This document shows positions 1 to 8,536 of a stretch of DNA of 39,282 nt, in pieces. The notes below the pieces were generated by a model. That model had not been told where the DNA came from, ran no database searches, and saw only the letters and a program-made list of their open reading frames with translations. The translations under genes were made by a program, and so were the position numbers. Every line of letters begins with the position of its first letter. The first letter of the stretch is position 1. Source of the DNA: Streptomyces sp. MBT65 (GTDB taxonomy: Bacteria; Actinomycetota; Actinomycetes; Streptomycetales; Streptomycetaceae); assembly GCF_016612545.1 (NCBI RefSeq), contig NZ_JAENRY010000160.1, forward strand, positions 1 through 39,282, in the 5' to 3' direction.

Positions 1-483
1 ATCCCCGAGCCAGGACCCGACCCCGAGGACCCCGACCCCGAACCCATACCGGACCCGGGACCCCCCTGCCGCGCCTCAGCCGCTTCCTCCGCGTCGCGCC
101 GGTGCTTCCCCCGTTGGGCACGCCGAGGACCCAGGTCGTCAGTCCCCTCGCCCAGCCCGCCACCGCGATGCATATCTCCACCCGACTGCTTTTCTGGGAC
201 GCGTGGCCCCGCCGCGCAACCCGATCATCGTGTCAGTGACCTCCCCCACGGCCGCCCGCCGAAACGTGCGCTGAAACACCTGTCCGCAGGATCTGCGCAA
301 GCCCTGAACACCGCGCGCCCGACCGGACGCCCGCATGAGCTGTGTGTATCCGTGTGTATCAGGTGCCAGTCTCGCAGACGGGTGGGGGCCCCTGCCCGTT
401 CTCCCGCCGCCTACCCTGTGGAGGTCACGGAGTCGCCGGAGCCGAAGAAGAACGAGAAGTCCCAGAATTTCCCACCGTGTGGA
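1..483. other. Stretch without a recognisable gene
   Basis: I see no supportable gene here. The first 60 bases are a low-complexity run of GACCCCGA-like units. On the plus strand it would read as an Asp/Pro/Glu-rich tail and on the minus strand as a Gly/Ser-rich segment, so it may be the edge of a gene that lies mostly outside the window. Several frames stay open by base composition alone and none has family-like sequence. The rest is probably the upstream region of hemL; a short TGTGTATC direct repeat sits near 342-360. No convincing promoter hexamers were found. Confidence 0.5.
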
Positions 484-620
484 ACAAGTCCCACAAGTTC
501 CACAAGTCCCGTAAGCCCTACAAGTTCCCGGCGGGCCCCACAAGCCGAACAGGCCGAACAGGCCCAGCAAGCTCAACAAGCCCCACAAGTCCGAGAAGCC
601 GGAGAAGTCGGAGAAGTCGC
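484..620 (+). repeat. 9-bp tandem repeat array upstream of hemL
   Basis: Fourteen imperfect copies of a 9-bp unit with consensus near ACAAGYCCN run head to tail, interrupted once by an 11-bp insertion at 529-539. Early units read ACAAGTCCC, middle units ACAGGCCGA, late units AGAAGTCGG, so the array drifts gradually along its length. More degenerate units may reach back to about 452. The array ends 5 bases before the hemL ATG, and its last AGAAG/AGG units are the only purine-rich sequence available as a ribosome binding site. Because 9 bp is three codons, every frame through it reads as a low-complexity tripeptide repeat, which explains the open frames here. Confidence 0.85.
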
Positions 621-625
621 AGGTC

Positions 626-1978
626 ATGACCGAAACGCCAAGCGGAGGGCCGAGCGGAGCGCCGCGCGCCCTGCCCTATCCATACGAAGCGCCCGTCTCG
701 CAGGCTCTCTTCGACCGCGCGTCGGTCGTCACTCCGGGCGGCGTGAACTCCCCGGTGCGCGCCTTCCGCGCCGTCGGCGGCACGCCCCGGTTCATGGTCT
801 CCGGCAACGGCCCCTATCTGACCGACGCCGACGGGCGCGAGTACGTCGACCTCGTCTGCTCCTGGGGCCCCATGATCCTCGGGCACTCCCAGCCCGACGT
901 GATCGCCGCCGTGCACGACGCCGTCTCGCGCGGCACTTCCTTCGGCACCCCCGGTGAGGGCGAGGTCGCGCTCGCCGAGGAGATCGTCGCCCGTGTCGAG
1001 CCCGTGCAGCAGGTACGGCTCGTCAGCAGCGGCACCGAGGCCACCATGTCCGCGATCCGGCTCGCCCGCGGGTTCACCGGGCGGCCCAAGGTCATCAAGT
1101 TCGCCGGGTGTTACCACGGTCACGTCGACGCGCTGCTCGCCGCCGCCGGCTCCGGTGTCGCCACCTTCGCGCTGCCCGACACCCCCGGTGTCACCGGCGC
1201 CCAGGCCGGCGACACGATCGTCCTGCCGTACAACGACCTCGAAGCCGTCAACGAGGCCTTCCACCGGCATCCCGGTGAGATCGCCTGCGTCATCACCGAG
1301 GCCTCGCCCGGGAACATGGGCGTCGTGCCGCCGGCACCCGGGTTCAACCAGGGGCTCAAGGACGCCTGTAGCAAGAACGGCGCGCTCTTCATCTCCGACG
1401 AGGTCATGACCGGGTTCCGGACCAGCAGGGCCGGATGGTTCGGGATCGACGGCGTCGTCCCGGACCTCATGACCTTCGGGAAGGTGATGGGCGGCGGCTT
1501 CCCCGCCGCCGCGTTCGGCGGGCGCGCCGACATCATGGCGCACCTCGCCCCCGCCGGGCCCGTCTACCAGGCAGGCACCCTCTCCGGTAACCCCGTCGCC
1601 ACCGCCGCCGGCCTCGCCCAGCTCCGGCTCCTCGACGACGCGGCCTACGACACGATCGACGCCGTATCGGCGCAGATCCAGTCGCTCGTCACCGAGGCGC
1701 TCAGCAAGGAAGGTGTCGCGCACCGGCTGCAGAACGCCTCCAACATGTTCTCCGTGTTCTTCACGGACCGCAGCGTGCGCACCTACGAGGACGCCAAGGC
1801 GCAGGAGTCGTACCGCTTCACCGCCTTCTTCCACTCGATGCTGGCGAGCGGGGTCTATCTGCCGCCCTCGTCCTTCGAGTCCTGGTTCGTGTCCACGGCC
1901 CACGACGAACGGGCCATCCAGCGGATCGCCGACGCCCTCCCGGCGGCGGCCCGAGCGGCGGCGGAGGCCACCGAATGA
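626..1978 (+). CDS. hemL: Glutamate-1-semialdehyde 2,1-aminomutase
   Basis: PLP-dependent aminomutase that turns glutamate-1-semialdehyde into 5-aminolevulinate, the committed C5-pathway precursor of heme and other tetrapyrroles. The 450-residue product matches the family length. It carries the N-terminal TPGGVNSPVRAF signature, the SSGTEATMSAIRLAR and CYHGHVD segments, the DEVMTGFR cofactor motif, and the TFGKVMGGGFP motif whose lysine (about residue 286) forms the PLP aldimine. The ATG at 626 sits just after the 9-bp repeat array. The Shine-Dalgarno is weak (AGG two bases upstream, GGAGAAG further up). The stop overlaps the next gene's ATG by 4 bases, so the two are probably co-translated. 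Its neighbours include cytochrome c maturation genes, a logical sink for heme. Confidence 0.97.
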   Translation: MTETPSGGPSGAPRALPYPYEAPVSQALFDRASVVTPGGVNSPVRAFRAVGGTPRFMVSGNGPYLTDADGREYVDLVCSWGPMILGHSQPDVIAAVHDAVSRGTSFGTPGEGEVALAEEIVARVEPVQQVRLVSSGTEATMSAIRLARGFTGRPKVIKFAGCYHGHVDALLAAAGSGVATFALPDTPGVTGAQAGDTIVLPYNDLEAVNEAFHRHPGEIACVITEASPGNMGVVPPAPGFNQGLKDACSKNGALFISDEVMTGFRTSRAGWFGIDGVVPDLMTFGKVMGGGFPAAAFGGRADIMAHLAPAGPVYQAGTLSGNPVATAAGLAQLRLLDDAAYDTIDAVSAQIQSLVTEALSKEGVAHRLQNASNMFSVFFTDRSVRTYEDAKAQESYRFTAFFHSMLASGVYLPPSSFESWFVSTAHDERAIQRIADALPAAARAAAEATE

Positions 1979-2664
1979 GCAGCAGCGCCACCAGTGACAT
2001 CACCGTCGTGCATGTGATGCGGCACGGCGAAGTCGCCAACCCCGAAGGGGTGTTGTACGGCCGTCTCCCCGGCTACCACCTCTCCGAGCTCGGGCGGCGG
2101 ATGGCCGACCGGGTCGCCGAGCACCTCTCCTCGCGCGATGTCACGCATGTCGTCGCCTCCCCGCTGGAGCGCGCGCAGGAGACCGCCACGCCGATCGCCA
2201 AGGCGCACGGGCTCGACCTCGCGACCGACGGGCGGCTCATCGAGGCCGACAACGTCTTCCAGGGCAAGACCTTCGGGGTCGGCGACGGCGCGCTGAAGAA
2301 GCCGGGGAACTGGAAGTACCTCGTCAGCCCGTTCAAGCCGTCCTGGGGCGAGCCCTACGTCGACCAGGTGGTGCGGATGATGGCCGCGCTGGACGCCGCC
2401 AAGGACGCCGCGCGCGGTCACGAGGCCGTGCTGGTGAGTCATCAACTGCCGATCTGGATCGTGCGGTCCTACGTCGAGCGGCGCCGGCTGTGGCACGACC
2501 CGCGCAAGCGGCAGTGCACCCTCGCGTCCCTGACGACCTTCACCTACCGCGGCGACAAGATCGTGTCCGTCGGCTACACCGAGCCGGCCCGCGATCTCGT
2601 CCCGGCCCACCTCCTCGCCGGCGCGAAGCCCGTCAAGGGGAAGGACAAAGCGTTCGGAGCCTGA
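1975..2664 (+). CDS. Histidine phosphatase (phosphoglycerate mutase-like) family protein
   Basis: A 229-residue cytoplasmic member of the histidine phosphatase superfamily. The catalytic RHG motif lies at about residues 14-16 (HVMRHGEV), followed by the usual YGRLPGYHLSELG segment. A second active-site histidine is in the VLVSHQLPIW segment (about residue 150). Such proteins use a phospho-histidine intermediate on small phosphomonoesters; the true substrate cannot be read from the sequence. The ATG overlaps the hemL stop (ATGA), so translational coupling is likely. A hairpin just after the stop probably ends the two-gene unit. No link to tetrapyrrole synthesis is proven. Confidence 0.9.
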   Translation: MSSSATSDITVVHVMRHGEVANPEGVLYGRLPGYHLSELGRRMADRVAEHLSSRDVTHVVASPLERAQETATPIAKAHGLDLATDGRLIEADNVFQGKTFGVGDGALKKPGNWKYLVSPFKPSWGEPYVDQVVRMMAALDAAKDAARGHEAVLVSHQLPIWIVRSYVERRRLWHDPRKRQCTLASLTTFTYRGDKIVSVGYTEPARDLVPAHLLAGAKPVKGKDKAFGA

Positions 2665-2671
2665 TGAACAG

Positions 2672-2690
2672 GGCGAGTTGGCCACTCGCC
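2672..2690 (+). terminator. Hairpin after the hemL-phosphatase unit
   Basis: GGCGAGT (2672-2678) and ACTCGCC (2684-2690) form a perfect 7-bp GC-rich stem with a 5-base loop, starting 8 bases after the phosphatase stop. There is no T-tract, as is common for Streptomyces terminators, so the assignment rests on position and stem strength. Confidence 0.5.
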
Positions 2691-2762
2691 GGGCCGGGTG
2701 CCGTGACAGGTCTGTGACATTTGTTTCGCAACCCACATGGTTCCCGGCGAACTTTCTTGTCT

Positions 2763-2800
2763 GTCGCGTCCTCTCACAGGTAGACCACAGAGGACGCGAC
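2763..2800 (+). promoter_or_regulatory. 12-bp perfect inverted repeat in the leader of the deacetylase-like lipoprotein gene
   Basis: GTCGCGTCCTCT (2763-2774) and AGAGGACGCGAC (2789-2800) are exact reverse complements separated by 14 bases. The repeat ends 13 bases before the ATG at 2814, just upstream of the GGGGAAG ribosome binding site. It could be an operator or a leader RNA hairpin. It is unlikely to be the terminator of the preceding gene, which has its own hairpin at 2672-2690. Confidence 0.6.
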
Positions 2801-2813
2801 GGATGGGGAAGCA

Positions 2814-4112
2814 ATGCGGAGTCTCACTCGACGGGGAGCGCTCGGAGTCGGTGCGGGCGCCGCGGCGGCCGTAGGACTCGCGGGGTGCGGGACGCTCGGT
2901 TCGGACGGGTCGAAGGGGTCGAGCCCCACCGGCGGTTCGGGCAAGGGGCACTCCGGTGGTCCCACCAAGTCGATGGAACCCCGCGCCAAGCCCATCGGTG
3001 ACGGCTCCACGTCCTTCACCGGCGCGCAGCCCAAGCAGCCCGCGAAGCCCGTGCCGTTGGAGGCCGGGCAGACCCCGCCGCAGTTCGTGATCTTCTCCTG
3101 GGACGGCGCGGGCGAGGTGGGCAACGGCCTGTTCCCCCGCTTCCTCGACCTCGCCAAGCAGCACGGCGCGAGCATGACCTTCTTCCTCTCCGGCATCTAT
3201 CTGCTGCCCGAGTCCAAGAAGCGCCTCTACAACCCGCCGAACAACCCGCGCGGCGCCTCCGACATCGGCTACCTCACCGACGAACACGTCAAGGCGACCC
3301 TGACCAACGTCCGCCGCGCCTGGCTCGAGGGCCACGAGATAGGCACCCACTTCAACGGCCACTTCTGCTCCGGCTACGGCACGGTCGGCAACTGGACGCC
3401 CCAGCAGTGGCGCAGCGAGATAGACCAGGCCAAGTCCTTCGTGAAGGAGTGGCGCACCAACACCGGCTGGCACGACCTGCCCGCCCTGCCCTTCGACTAC
3501 GAGAAGGAACTCGTCGGCGGCCGTACGCCCTGCCTCCTGGGCCAGGACAACCTGCTGCCCACCGCCCGCTCCCTCGGCTGGCGCTACGACGCCTCCTCGC
3601 CCGGCGGCCGCCAGGTCTGGCCCGTGAAGCGCAACGGCGTCTGGGACTACCCCCTCCAGGCCGTCCCCTTCCCCGGGCACAGCTTCGAGGTCCTCTCGAT
3701 GGACTACAACATGCTGGCCAACCAGTCGGTCAACTCCACCAACGCGCCCGCCTACAACTACCCGGGCTGGCGTACCCAGGCCGCGCAGGCCTACATCTCC
3801 GGCTTCCAGCGCGCGTACGAGTCGAACCGCGCCCCCTTCTTCATCGGCAACCACTTCGAGCACTGGAACGGCGGCATCTACATGGACGCCGTCGAGCAGG
3901 CCTTCAAGCACATAGCCCGGCTGAAGGAGAAGGGCGAGGACGTACGGCTCGTCTCCTTCAGGCAGTTCACCGACTGGATCGACGTGCAGAAGCCCGAGGT
4001 GCTGGCCAAGCTGCGCACCCTCGATGTCGGCCAGGCACCGGCCGGCGGCTGGAAGTCCTTCCTCTCCGCGAGCCCCACCGCCTCCGCCACGGCCTCCGGA
4101 GACGCCGCCTGA
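2814..4112 (+). CDS. Lipoprotein with polysaccharide-deacetylase-like (NodB-type) domain
   Basis: A 432-residue exported lipoprotein. The N-terminus has twin arginines (LTRRGAL), a hydrophobic stretch and the lipobox LAGC, with the lipidated cysteine at residue 25, followed by a Gly/Ser-rich linker. The body resembles carbohydrate esterase family 4. FVIFSWDGAGE stands where the TFDDG metal motif normally lies, and GHEIGTHFNGHF gives the metal-binding histidines. The first aspartate and the histidine pair are kept, but the second Asp of TFDDG is changed, so catalysis may differ from classical deacetylases. The start follows a GGGGAAG Shine-Dalgarno. It stands alone, with a hairpin on each side, next to the cytochrome c maturation genes but not clearly part of them. 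Confidence 0.8.
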   Translation: MRSLTRRGALGVGAGAAAAVGLAGCGTLGSDGSKGSSPTGGSGKGHSGGPTKSMEPRAKPIGDGSTSFTGAQPKQPAKPVPLEAGQTPPQFVIFSWDGAGEVGNGLFPRFLDLAKQHGASMTFFLSGIYLLPESKKRLYNPPNNPRGASDIGYLTDEHVKATLTNVRRAWLEGHEIGTHFNGHFCSGYGTVGNWTPQQWRSEIDQAKSFVKEWRTNTGWHDLPALPFDYEKELVGGRTPCLLGQDNLLPTARSLGWRYDASSPGGRQVWPVKRNGVWDYPLQAVPFPGHSFEVLSMDYNMLANQSVNSTNAPAYNYPGWRTQAAQAYISGFQRAYESNRAPFFIGNHFEHWNGGIYMDAVEQAFKHIARLKEKGEDVRLVSFRQFTDWIDVQKPEVLAKLRTLDVGQAPAGGWKSFLSASPTASATASGDAA

Positions 4113-4134
4113 AATGCGGGTTTCCGCCCGCCGG

Positions 4135-4153
4135 GCGCCCTTGAGGGGGGCGC
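4135..4153 (+). terminator. Hairpin between the lipoprotein gene and resA
   Basis: GCGCCC (4135-4140) pairs with GGGCGC (4148-4153) around a 7-base loop, 22 bases after the lipoprotein stop and 36 bases before resA. It is short and GC-rich without a T-tract, so this is a moderate-confidence terminator. Confidence 0.4.
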
Positions 4154-4189
4154 GCAAGATCCCCAGAACGGGCATGCGAAACTTTTCAC

Positions 4190-4792
4190 ATGAGTGCCGC
4201 CAGTCGCGCCCGTAGCCGCGCCGTCCTGTCGACCGCCGGCGTTGCCGTCGCCGCGTTGGTGCTTTCCGCGTGCAGTTCCGGAGGTACCTCCGGAGGCTCG
4301 GGCAACACCAACTTCATCACCGGCTCCGACGGCATCGCGACCGTCAAGAAGGGCGACCGCCAGGCCGCCCCCGACCTGTCCGGCAAGACCATCGACGGCA
4401 AGACGCTGAACACCGCCGACTACAAGGGCAAGGTCCTCGTCGTCAACGTGTGGGGCTCCTGGTGCTCCCCGTGCCGCGCCGAGGCGGACAACCTCGTCCA
4501 GGTCGCCAAGGCCACCGCGGACAAGGACGTCCAGTTCGTCGGCCTCAACACCCGCGACACCAGCACCGAACCGGCCGTCGCCTTCGAGAAGAAGTACGAG
4601 GTCCCCTACCCGAGCCTCTACGACCCGACGGGCCGGCTGATGCTCCGCTTCAAGAAGGGCACCCTCAACCCGCAGGCCATCCCCTCCACGATCGTCATCG
4701 ACCGGGACGGGAAGATCGCGGCCCGCGCACTCCAGGCGCTCAGCGAGGACAAGCTGCGCGAGATGCTCGACCCGGTCATCGCGGAGAAGTGA
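4190..4792 (+). CDS. resA: Thioredoxin-like lipoprotein of cytochrome c maturation (ResA/TlpA family)
   Basis: Extracytoplasmic thiol-disulfide oxidoreductase that keeps the heme-binding cysteines of apocytochrome c reduced before heme attachment. The 200-residue product has a signal peptide with lipobox LSAC (lipid cysteine at residue 28) and a thioredoxin fold with WCSPC active site (Cys92 and Cys95). The cis-proline segment AIPSTIVIDRDG follows later. The ATG at 4190 was chosen because the lipoprotein signal begins there; no clear Shine-Dalgarno precedes it. It opens the operon resA-ccdA-resB-ccsB, with only 6 bases to the next start. CcdA, encoded next, is its expected electron donor. Confidence 0.93.
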   Translation: MSAASRARSRAVLSTAGVAVAALVLSACSSGGTSGGSGNTNFITGSDGIATVKKGDRQAAPDLSGKTIDGKTLNTADYKGKVLVVNVWGSWCSPCRAEADNLVQVAKATADKDVQFVGLNTRDTSTEPAVAFEKKYEVPYPSLYDPTGRLMLRFKKGTLNPQAIPSTIVIDRDGKIAARALQALSEDKLREMLDPVIAEK

Positions 4793-4798
4793 GCTGAC

Positions 4799-5563
4799 GT
4801 GCTGCTCGCCGCCGCCCTGCCGGGCCAGAACCAGACGGTCTTCAGCGGGGCCCTGCTGCTCGCCCTGCCGATCGCCGTACTCGGTGGGCTCGTCTCCTTC
4901 TTCTCGCCGTGCGTCCTCCCGCTCGTTCCTGGCTACCTCTCCTATGTCACCGGGGTCAGCGGCACCGACCTGGGCGATGCCCGGCGGGGCCGGATGGTCG
5001 CGGGTGCCTCTCTCTTCGTCCTCGGCTTCACCGCTGTGTTCGTGTCCGGCGGGGCGCTGTTCGGCTTCTTCGGGCAGACGCTTCAGGAGCAGAAGGACGT
5101 CCTGTCCAAGATCCTCGGCGTGTTCATGATCCTCATGGGTGTGTTCTTCATGGGGATGATGCCGTGGTTGACCCAGCGTGAGTTCCGTTTCCACAAGCGG
5201 CCGGTCGCCGGGCTGATCGGGGCGCCCGTGCTCGGCGCGCTGTTCGGGATCGGGTGGACACCCTGCATCGGGCCCACGCTCGCCTCCGTCATCGCGCTCT
5301 CCTCGCAGCAGTCGAGTGCCGGTCGCGGCGCCATACTGACCGTCGCGTACTGTCTCGGCCTGGGTGTCCCCTTCGTCCTCACCGCGGTCGCGTTCCGCAA
5401 GGCCCTCGGTGCCTTCGGCTGGGTCAAACGCCACTATGTCTGGGTGATGCGCGTCGGCGGCACCATGATGATCGTGACCGGCGTGCTGCTGCTCACCGGC
5501 GCCTGGGACGCGCTGGTGCAGGACATGCAGAGCTGGTCCGACGGCTTCACTGTAGGGATCTGA
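4799..5563 (+). CDS. ccdA: Cytochrome c biogenesis transmembrane protein CcdA
   Basis: Six-helix membrane protein of the CcdA/DsbD-beta family that carries reducing power from cytoplasmic thioredoxin to ResA. The 254-residue product has the two conserved Pro/Cys segments: SFFSPCVLPLVPGYLSY in the first helix and GIGWTPCIGPTLASV in the fourth. These cysteines form the transmembrane redox pair. It starts at GTG, 6 bases after the resA stop. The resB ATG follows 3 bases after its stop, so the genes form one transcription unit. Length and topology are normal for actinobacteria. Confidence 0.94.
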   Translation: MLLAAALPGQNQTVFSGALLLALPIAVLGGLVSFFSPCVLPLVPGYLSYVTGVSGTDLGDARRGRMVAGASLFVLGFTAVFVSGGALFGFFGQTLQEQKDVLSKILGVFMILMGVFFMGMMPWLTQREFRFHKRPVAGLIGAPVLGALFGIGWTPCIGPTLASVIALSSQQSSAGRGAILTVAYCLGLGVPFVLTAVAFRKALGAFGWVKRHYVWVMRVGGTMMIVTGVLLLTGAWDALVQDMQSWSDGFTVGI

Positions 5564-5566
5564 TCG

Positions 5567-7390
5567 ATGAGCAAGACGACCGCCGACTCGCCCGCCGAGA
5601 CGCCCCGAGCGGACCCCGCCGGTGACGACCAGGACCTCGGCGCCGCAGGCTCCCAGCTCTCCACGGCCCCCGTCGAGACCGCCATGCCCGGCTCCTTCGG
5701 CGGCAACCGCGCCCCCGGCCTCACCGGTTGGCTCGCCTGGACCGGTCGCGAAGTGCTCGGCTGGGCCCGCTGGATGTGGCGGCAGCTGACCTCGATGCGG
5801 GTCGCGCTGATGCTGCTGTTCCTGCTGTCGCTCGGCGCGGTCCCCGGCTCGCTGATCCCGCAGTCCGGCACCGACGCGCTGAAGGTGTCCGAGTTCAAGG
5901 ACGCGCACAAGACGCTCGGGCCGATCTACGACAAGCTCGGCCTCTTCCACGTCTACGGCTCGGCCTGGTTCGGCGCGATCTACATCCTTCTGTTCGTCTC
6001 CCTCATCGGCTGCATCATCCCGCGCACCTGGCAGTTCGTCGGCCAGCTCCGCGGCCGGCCGCCGGGCGCGCCCAAACGCCTCAACCGCCTTCCCGCGTAC
6101 GCCACTTGGCGCACCGACGCCGAGCCCGAGCTGGTCCGCGAAGTCGCCCTCGCGACCCTGAAGAAGCGGCGCTTCCGCGCCCATGTCGCCGGGGACGCCG
6201 TAGCCGCCGAGAAGGGCTATCTCCGCGAGACCGGCAACCTGCTCTTCCACATCGCGCTGATCGTCATGCTGATCGCCTTCGCCTGGGGCCAGCTCTTCAA
6301 GTCCGAGGGCGACAAGCTGATCGTCGAGGGCGACGGCTTCTCCAACACCCTCACCCAGTACGACGACTTCAAGTCCGGCAACCTCTTCAGCGACGACGAC
6401 CTCGTGCCCTTCAGCTTCAACCTGAAGAACTTCGTCGGCACCTACGAGCGGACCGGCCCCAACCGCGGCACCCCGAGCACCTTCCAGGCCGACATCACCT
6501 ACAGCCTCGGCGCCTACGGCAAGTCCCAGAAGCACACCATCAAGGTCAACGAGCCGCTGGAGATCGGCGACTCGAAGGTCTACCTCGTCAGCCACGGCTA
6601 CGCCCCCGTCGTCACCGTCCGGGACGGCAAGGGCAACGTGGTCCTCCACCAGGCCGTACCGATGCTGCCGATCGACTCCAACATCACCTCGCAGGGTGCG
6701 ATCAAGGTCCTCGACGGCTACAAGAACGCCCAGGGCGTCGCCGAACAGCTCGGCTTCGCGGCCCTGTTCGTGCCGACGTACGGCAAGGGCAGCGGCACGA
6801 TGTTCTCCCAGTACCCCGGGCTCGACTACCCGGTGCTCAACGTGACCGGCTACCACGGCGACCTGGGCGTCAACTCGGGCATCCCGCAGAACGTGTACCA
6901 GCTCGACACCAAGAACCTGAAGCAGTTCAAGACCGCCAAGGGCGCCATCCTCAAGGCCCAGCTGCTCCCCGGCGAGACGATGACACTGCCGAACGGCGCG
7001 GGGTCGATCACCTTCGACAAGCAGATCAAGGAGTGGGCGGGCTTCCAGGTCGTCCAACAGCCCGGCACCAGCTGGGCCCTGACCGGCGCGCTCACCGCGA
7101 TCCTCGGCCTCGCCGGCTCCCTGTTCATCCAACGCCGCCGCGTCTGGGTACGCGCGACCACCGCCCCCGACGGCACCACCCTCGTCGAAATGGCCGGCCT
7201 CGGCCGCAGCGAGTCCGCGAAACTCCCCGAGGAACTCGGAGACCTGGCGGCACTCGTGCACGACCGGGCGCCGACAAAAACCGACGACGACCCGAAGACC
7301 CCCACTCCCACTCCCACCCCCGACGCCGACACCCACGACTCCGACTCCGGCGTCGAACCGCCCGTACCCGCCGAAGGGGCTGAGAAGTGA
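5567..7390 (+). CDS. resB: Cytochrome c biogenesis protein ResB (Ccs1)
   Basis: ResB/Ccs1 half of the System II cytochrome c synthase, which with CcsB moves heme across the membrane and attaches it to apocytochrome c. The 607-residue protein has a hydrophilic N-terminal extension of about 70 residues. Three helices follow (MLLFLLSLGAVPGSLIP, YILLFVSLIGCIIPRTW, FHIALIVMLIAFAWGQLF), then a large extracytoplasmic domain of about 270 residues, a last helix near residue 515, and an acidic Pro/Thr-rich tail. The tail is low complexity and probably not catalytic. Its stop overlaps the ccsB GTG by 4 bases. Confidence 0.94.
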   Translation: MSKTTADSPAETPRADPAGDDQDLGAAGSQLSTAPVETAMPGSFGGNRAPGLTGWLAWTGREVLGWARWMWRQLTSMRVALMLLFLLSLGAVPGSLIPQSGTDALKVSEFKDAHKTLGPIYDKLGLFHVYGSAWFGAIYILLFVSLIGCIIPRTWQFVGQLRGRPPGAPKRLNRLPAYATWRTDAEPELVREVALATLKKRRFRAHVAGDAVAAEKGYLRETGNLLFHIALIVMLIAFAWGQLFKSEGDKLIVEGDGFSNTLTQYDDFKSGNLFSDDDLVPFSFNLKNFVGTYERTGPNRGTPSTFQADITYSLGAYGKSQKHTIKVNEPLEIGDSKVYLVSHGYAPVVTVRDGKGNVVLHQAVPMLPIDSNITSQGAIKVLDGYKNAQGVAEQLGFAALFVPTYGKGSGTMFSQYPGLDYPVLNVTGYHGDLGVNSGIPQNVYQLDTKNLKQFKTAKGAILKAQLLPGETMTLPNGAGSITFDKQIKEWAGFQVVQQPGTSWALTGALTAILGLAGSLFIQRRRVWVRATTAPDGTTLVEMAGLGRSESAKLPEELGDLAALVHDRAPTKTDDDPKTPTPTPTPDADTHDSDSGVEPPVPAEGAEK

Positions 7391-8523
7391 CTCTCGCCGC
7401 CGCAACCGACCTCGTCTCCGCAACCGATGTCGCCTCCGTGACCAATCTGGCCACCGCGACCAACGAGCACCTGGCCAACCTCAGCAACACGCTGATCTAC
7501 TCCTCGATGGCCGTCTACACCCTGGCCTTCCTGGCGTACATCGCCGAATGGACCTTCGGCAGCCGCAGCAAGATCGGCCGTACGGCCGCCGCGCTGACCG
7601 GTGTCGGGGCGAAGAAGGCGGACGCGCCCGCCGTGACCGTGCAGAACGCCGGTGGCACCACCGTGCTGGAGCGGCCGAAGGTGGTCGTGCGGGCCGCGTC
7701 CGGCTCGCGGGACGTGCCGGACGGTCCCGGTGCGCACGGCGGGGACGAACAGGGCGACCTCTACGGCCGTATCGCCGTGTCCCTCACGGTGCTCGCCTTC
7801 CTCGTCGAGCTGAGCGGTGTCATCGCCCGCGCGGCCTCGGTGGAGCGGGCGCCCTGGGGCAACATGTACGAGTTCAACATCACCTTCTCCACGGTCGCCG
7901 TCGGTGTGTACCTCACGCTGCTGCTGCTCAAGAAGAACGTGCGCTGGCTCGGCCTGTTCCTGGTCACGACGGTCCTCCTCGATCTCGGCATCGCCGTCAC
8001 TGTCTTGTACACCGCCAGCGACCAGTTGGTTCCCGCCCTCCACTCGTACTGGCTGTACATCCACGTCTCCACCGCGATCATCTGCGGCGCGGTCTTCTAC
8101 GTGGGCGCGGTGGGCACGCTGCTCTACCTCTTCAAGGACTCCTACGAGAACAAGCTCGCCACCGGCGGCAAGCCCGGCGCCTTCGCCACCTCCGTGATGG
8201 AGCGGCTGCCCGCCTCCGCGAACCTCGACAAGTTCTCCTACCGCGTGAACGCGGCCGTCTTCCCGCTCTGGACGTTCACGATCATCGCGGGCGCGATCTG
8301 GGCCGAGTCCGCCTGGGGCCGCTACTGGGGCTGGGACCCCAAGGAGACCTGGGCGTTCATCACCTGGGTCGCCTACGCCTGCTACCTGCACGCCCGCGCC
8401 ACCGCCGGCTGGAAGGGCCGCAAGGCCGCCTACCTGGCCCTGATCGCCTTCGGCTGCTGGCTGTTCAACTACTACGGCGTCAACATCTTCGTCGGCGGCA
8501 AGCACTCCTACGCCGGCGTGTAA
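7387..8523 (+). CDS. ccsB: Cytochrome c biogenesis protein CcsB (ResC, CcsA/CcmF heme-handling family)
   Basis: Multi-helix membrane protein forming the heme-handling half of the System II cytochrome c synthase. The 378-residue product has the tryptophan-rich WWD-type signature near residue 310 (WGRYWGWDPKETWAFITW). Heme-ligand histidine candidates lie in ALHSYWLYIHVSTAI and ACYLHARATAGWKG. A non-conserved linker of about 60 residues separates the first helix from the core, which is usual for streptomycete homologues. The GTG start lies inside the resB stop. A long hairpin directly after the gene closes the operon. Confidence 0.95.
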   Translation: MTLAAATDLVSATDVASVTNLATATNEHLANLSNTLIYSSMAVYTLAFLAYIAEWTFGSRSKIGRTAAALTGVGAKKADAPAVTVQNAGGTTVLERPKVVVRAASGSRDVPDGPGAHGGDEQGDLYGRIAVSLTVLAFLVELSGVIARAASVERAPWGNMYEFNITFSTVAVGVYLTLLLLKKNVRWLGLFLVTTVLLDLGIAVTVLYTASDQLVPALHSYWLYIHVSTAIICGAVFYVGAVGTLLYLFKDSYENKLATGGKPGAFATSVMERLPASANLDKFSYRVNAAVFPLWTFTIIAGAIWAESAWGRYWGWDPKETWAFITWVAYACYLHARATAGWKGRKAAYLALIAFGCWLFNYYGVNIFVGGKHSYAGV

Positions 8524-8536
8524 GCCGCAACTCCCT

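Noticed and set aside
484..620. CRISPR array or iteron-type origin
   Set aside because: Units are 9 bp without spacers, no cas or rep genes are nearby, and the unit drifts steadily along the array.
518..1903. Long minus-strand open frame across hemL
   Set aside because: It is a mirror frame of hemL with no start site of quality and no recognisable motif.
3878..7423. A very long open frame on the minus strand opposite resA-ccdA-resB
   Set aside because: It is antisense to clearly identified genes, has biased low-complexity composition and no family-like sequence. Long antisense frames are expected at this GC content.
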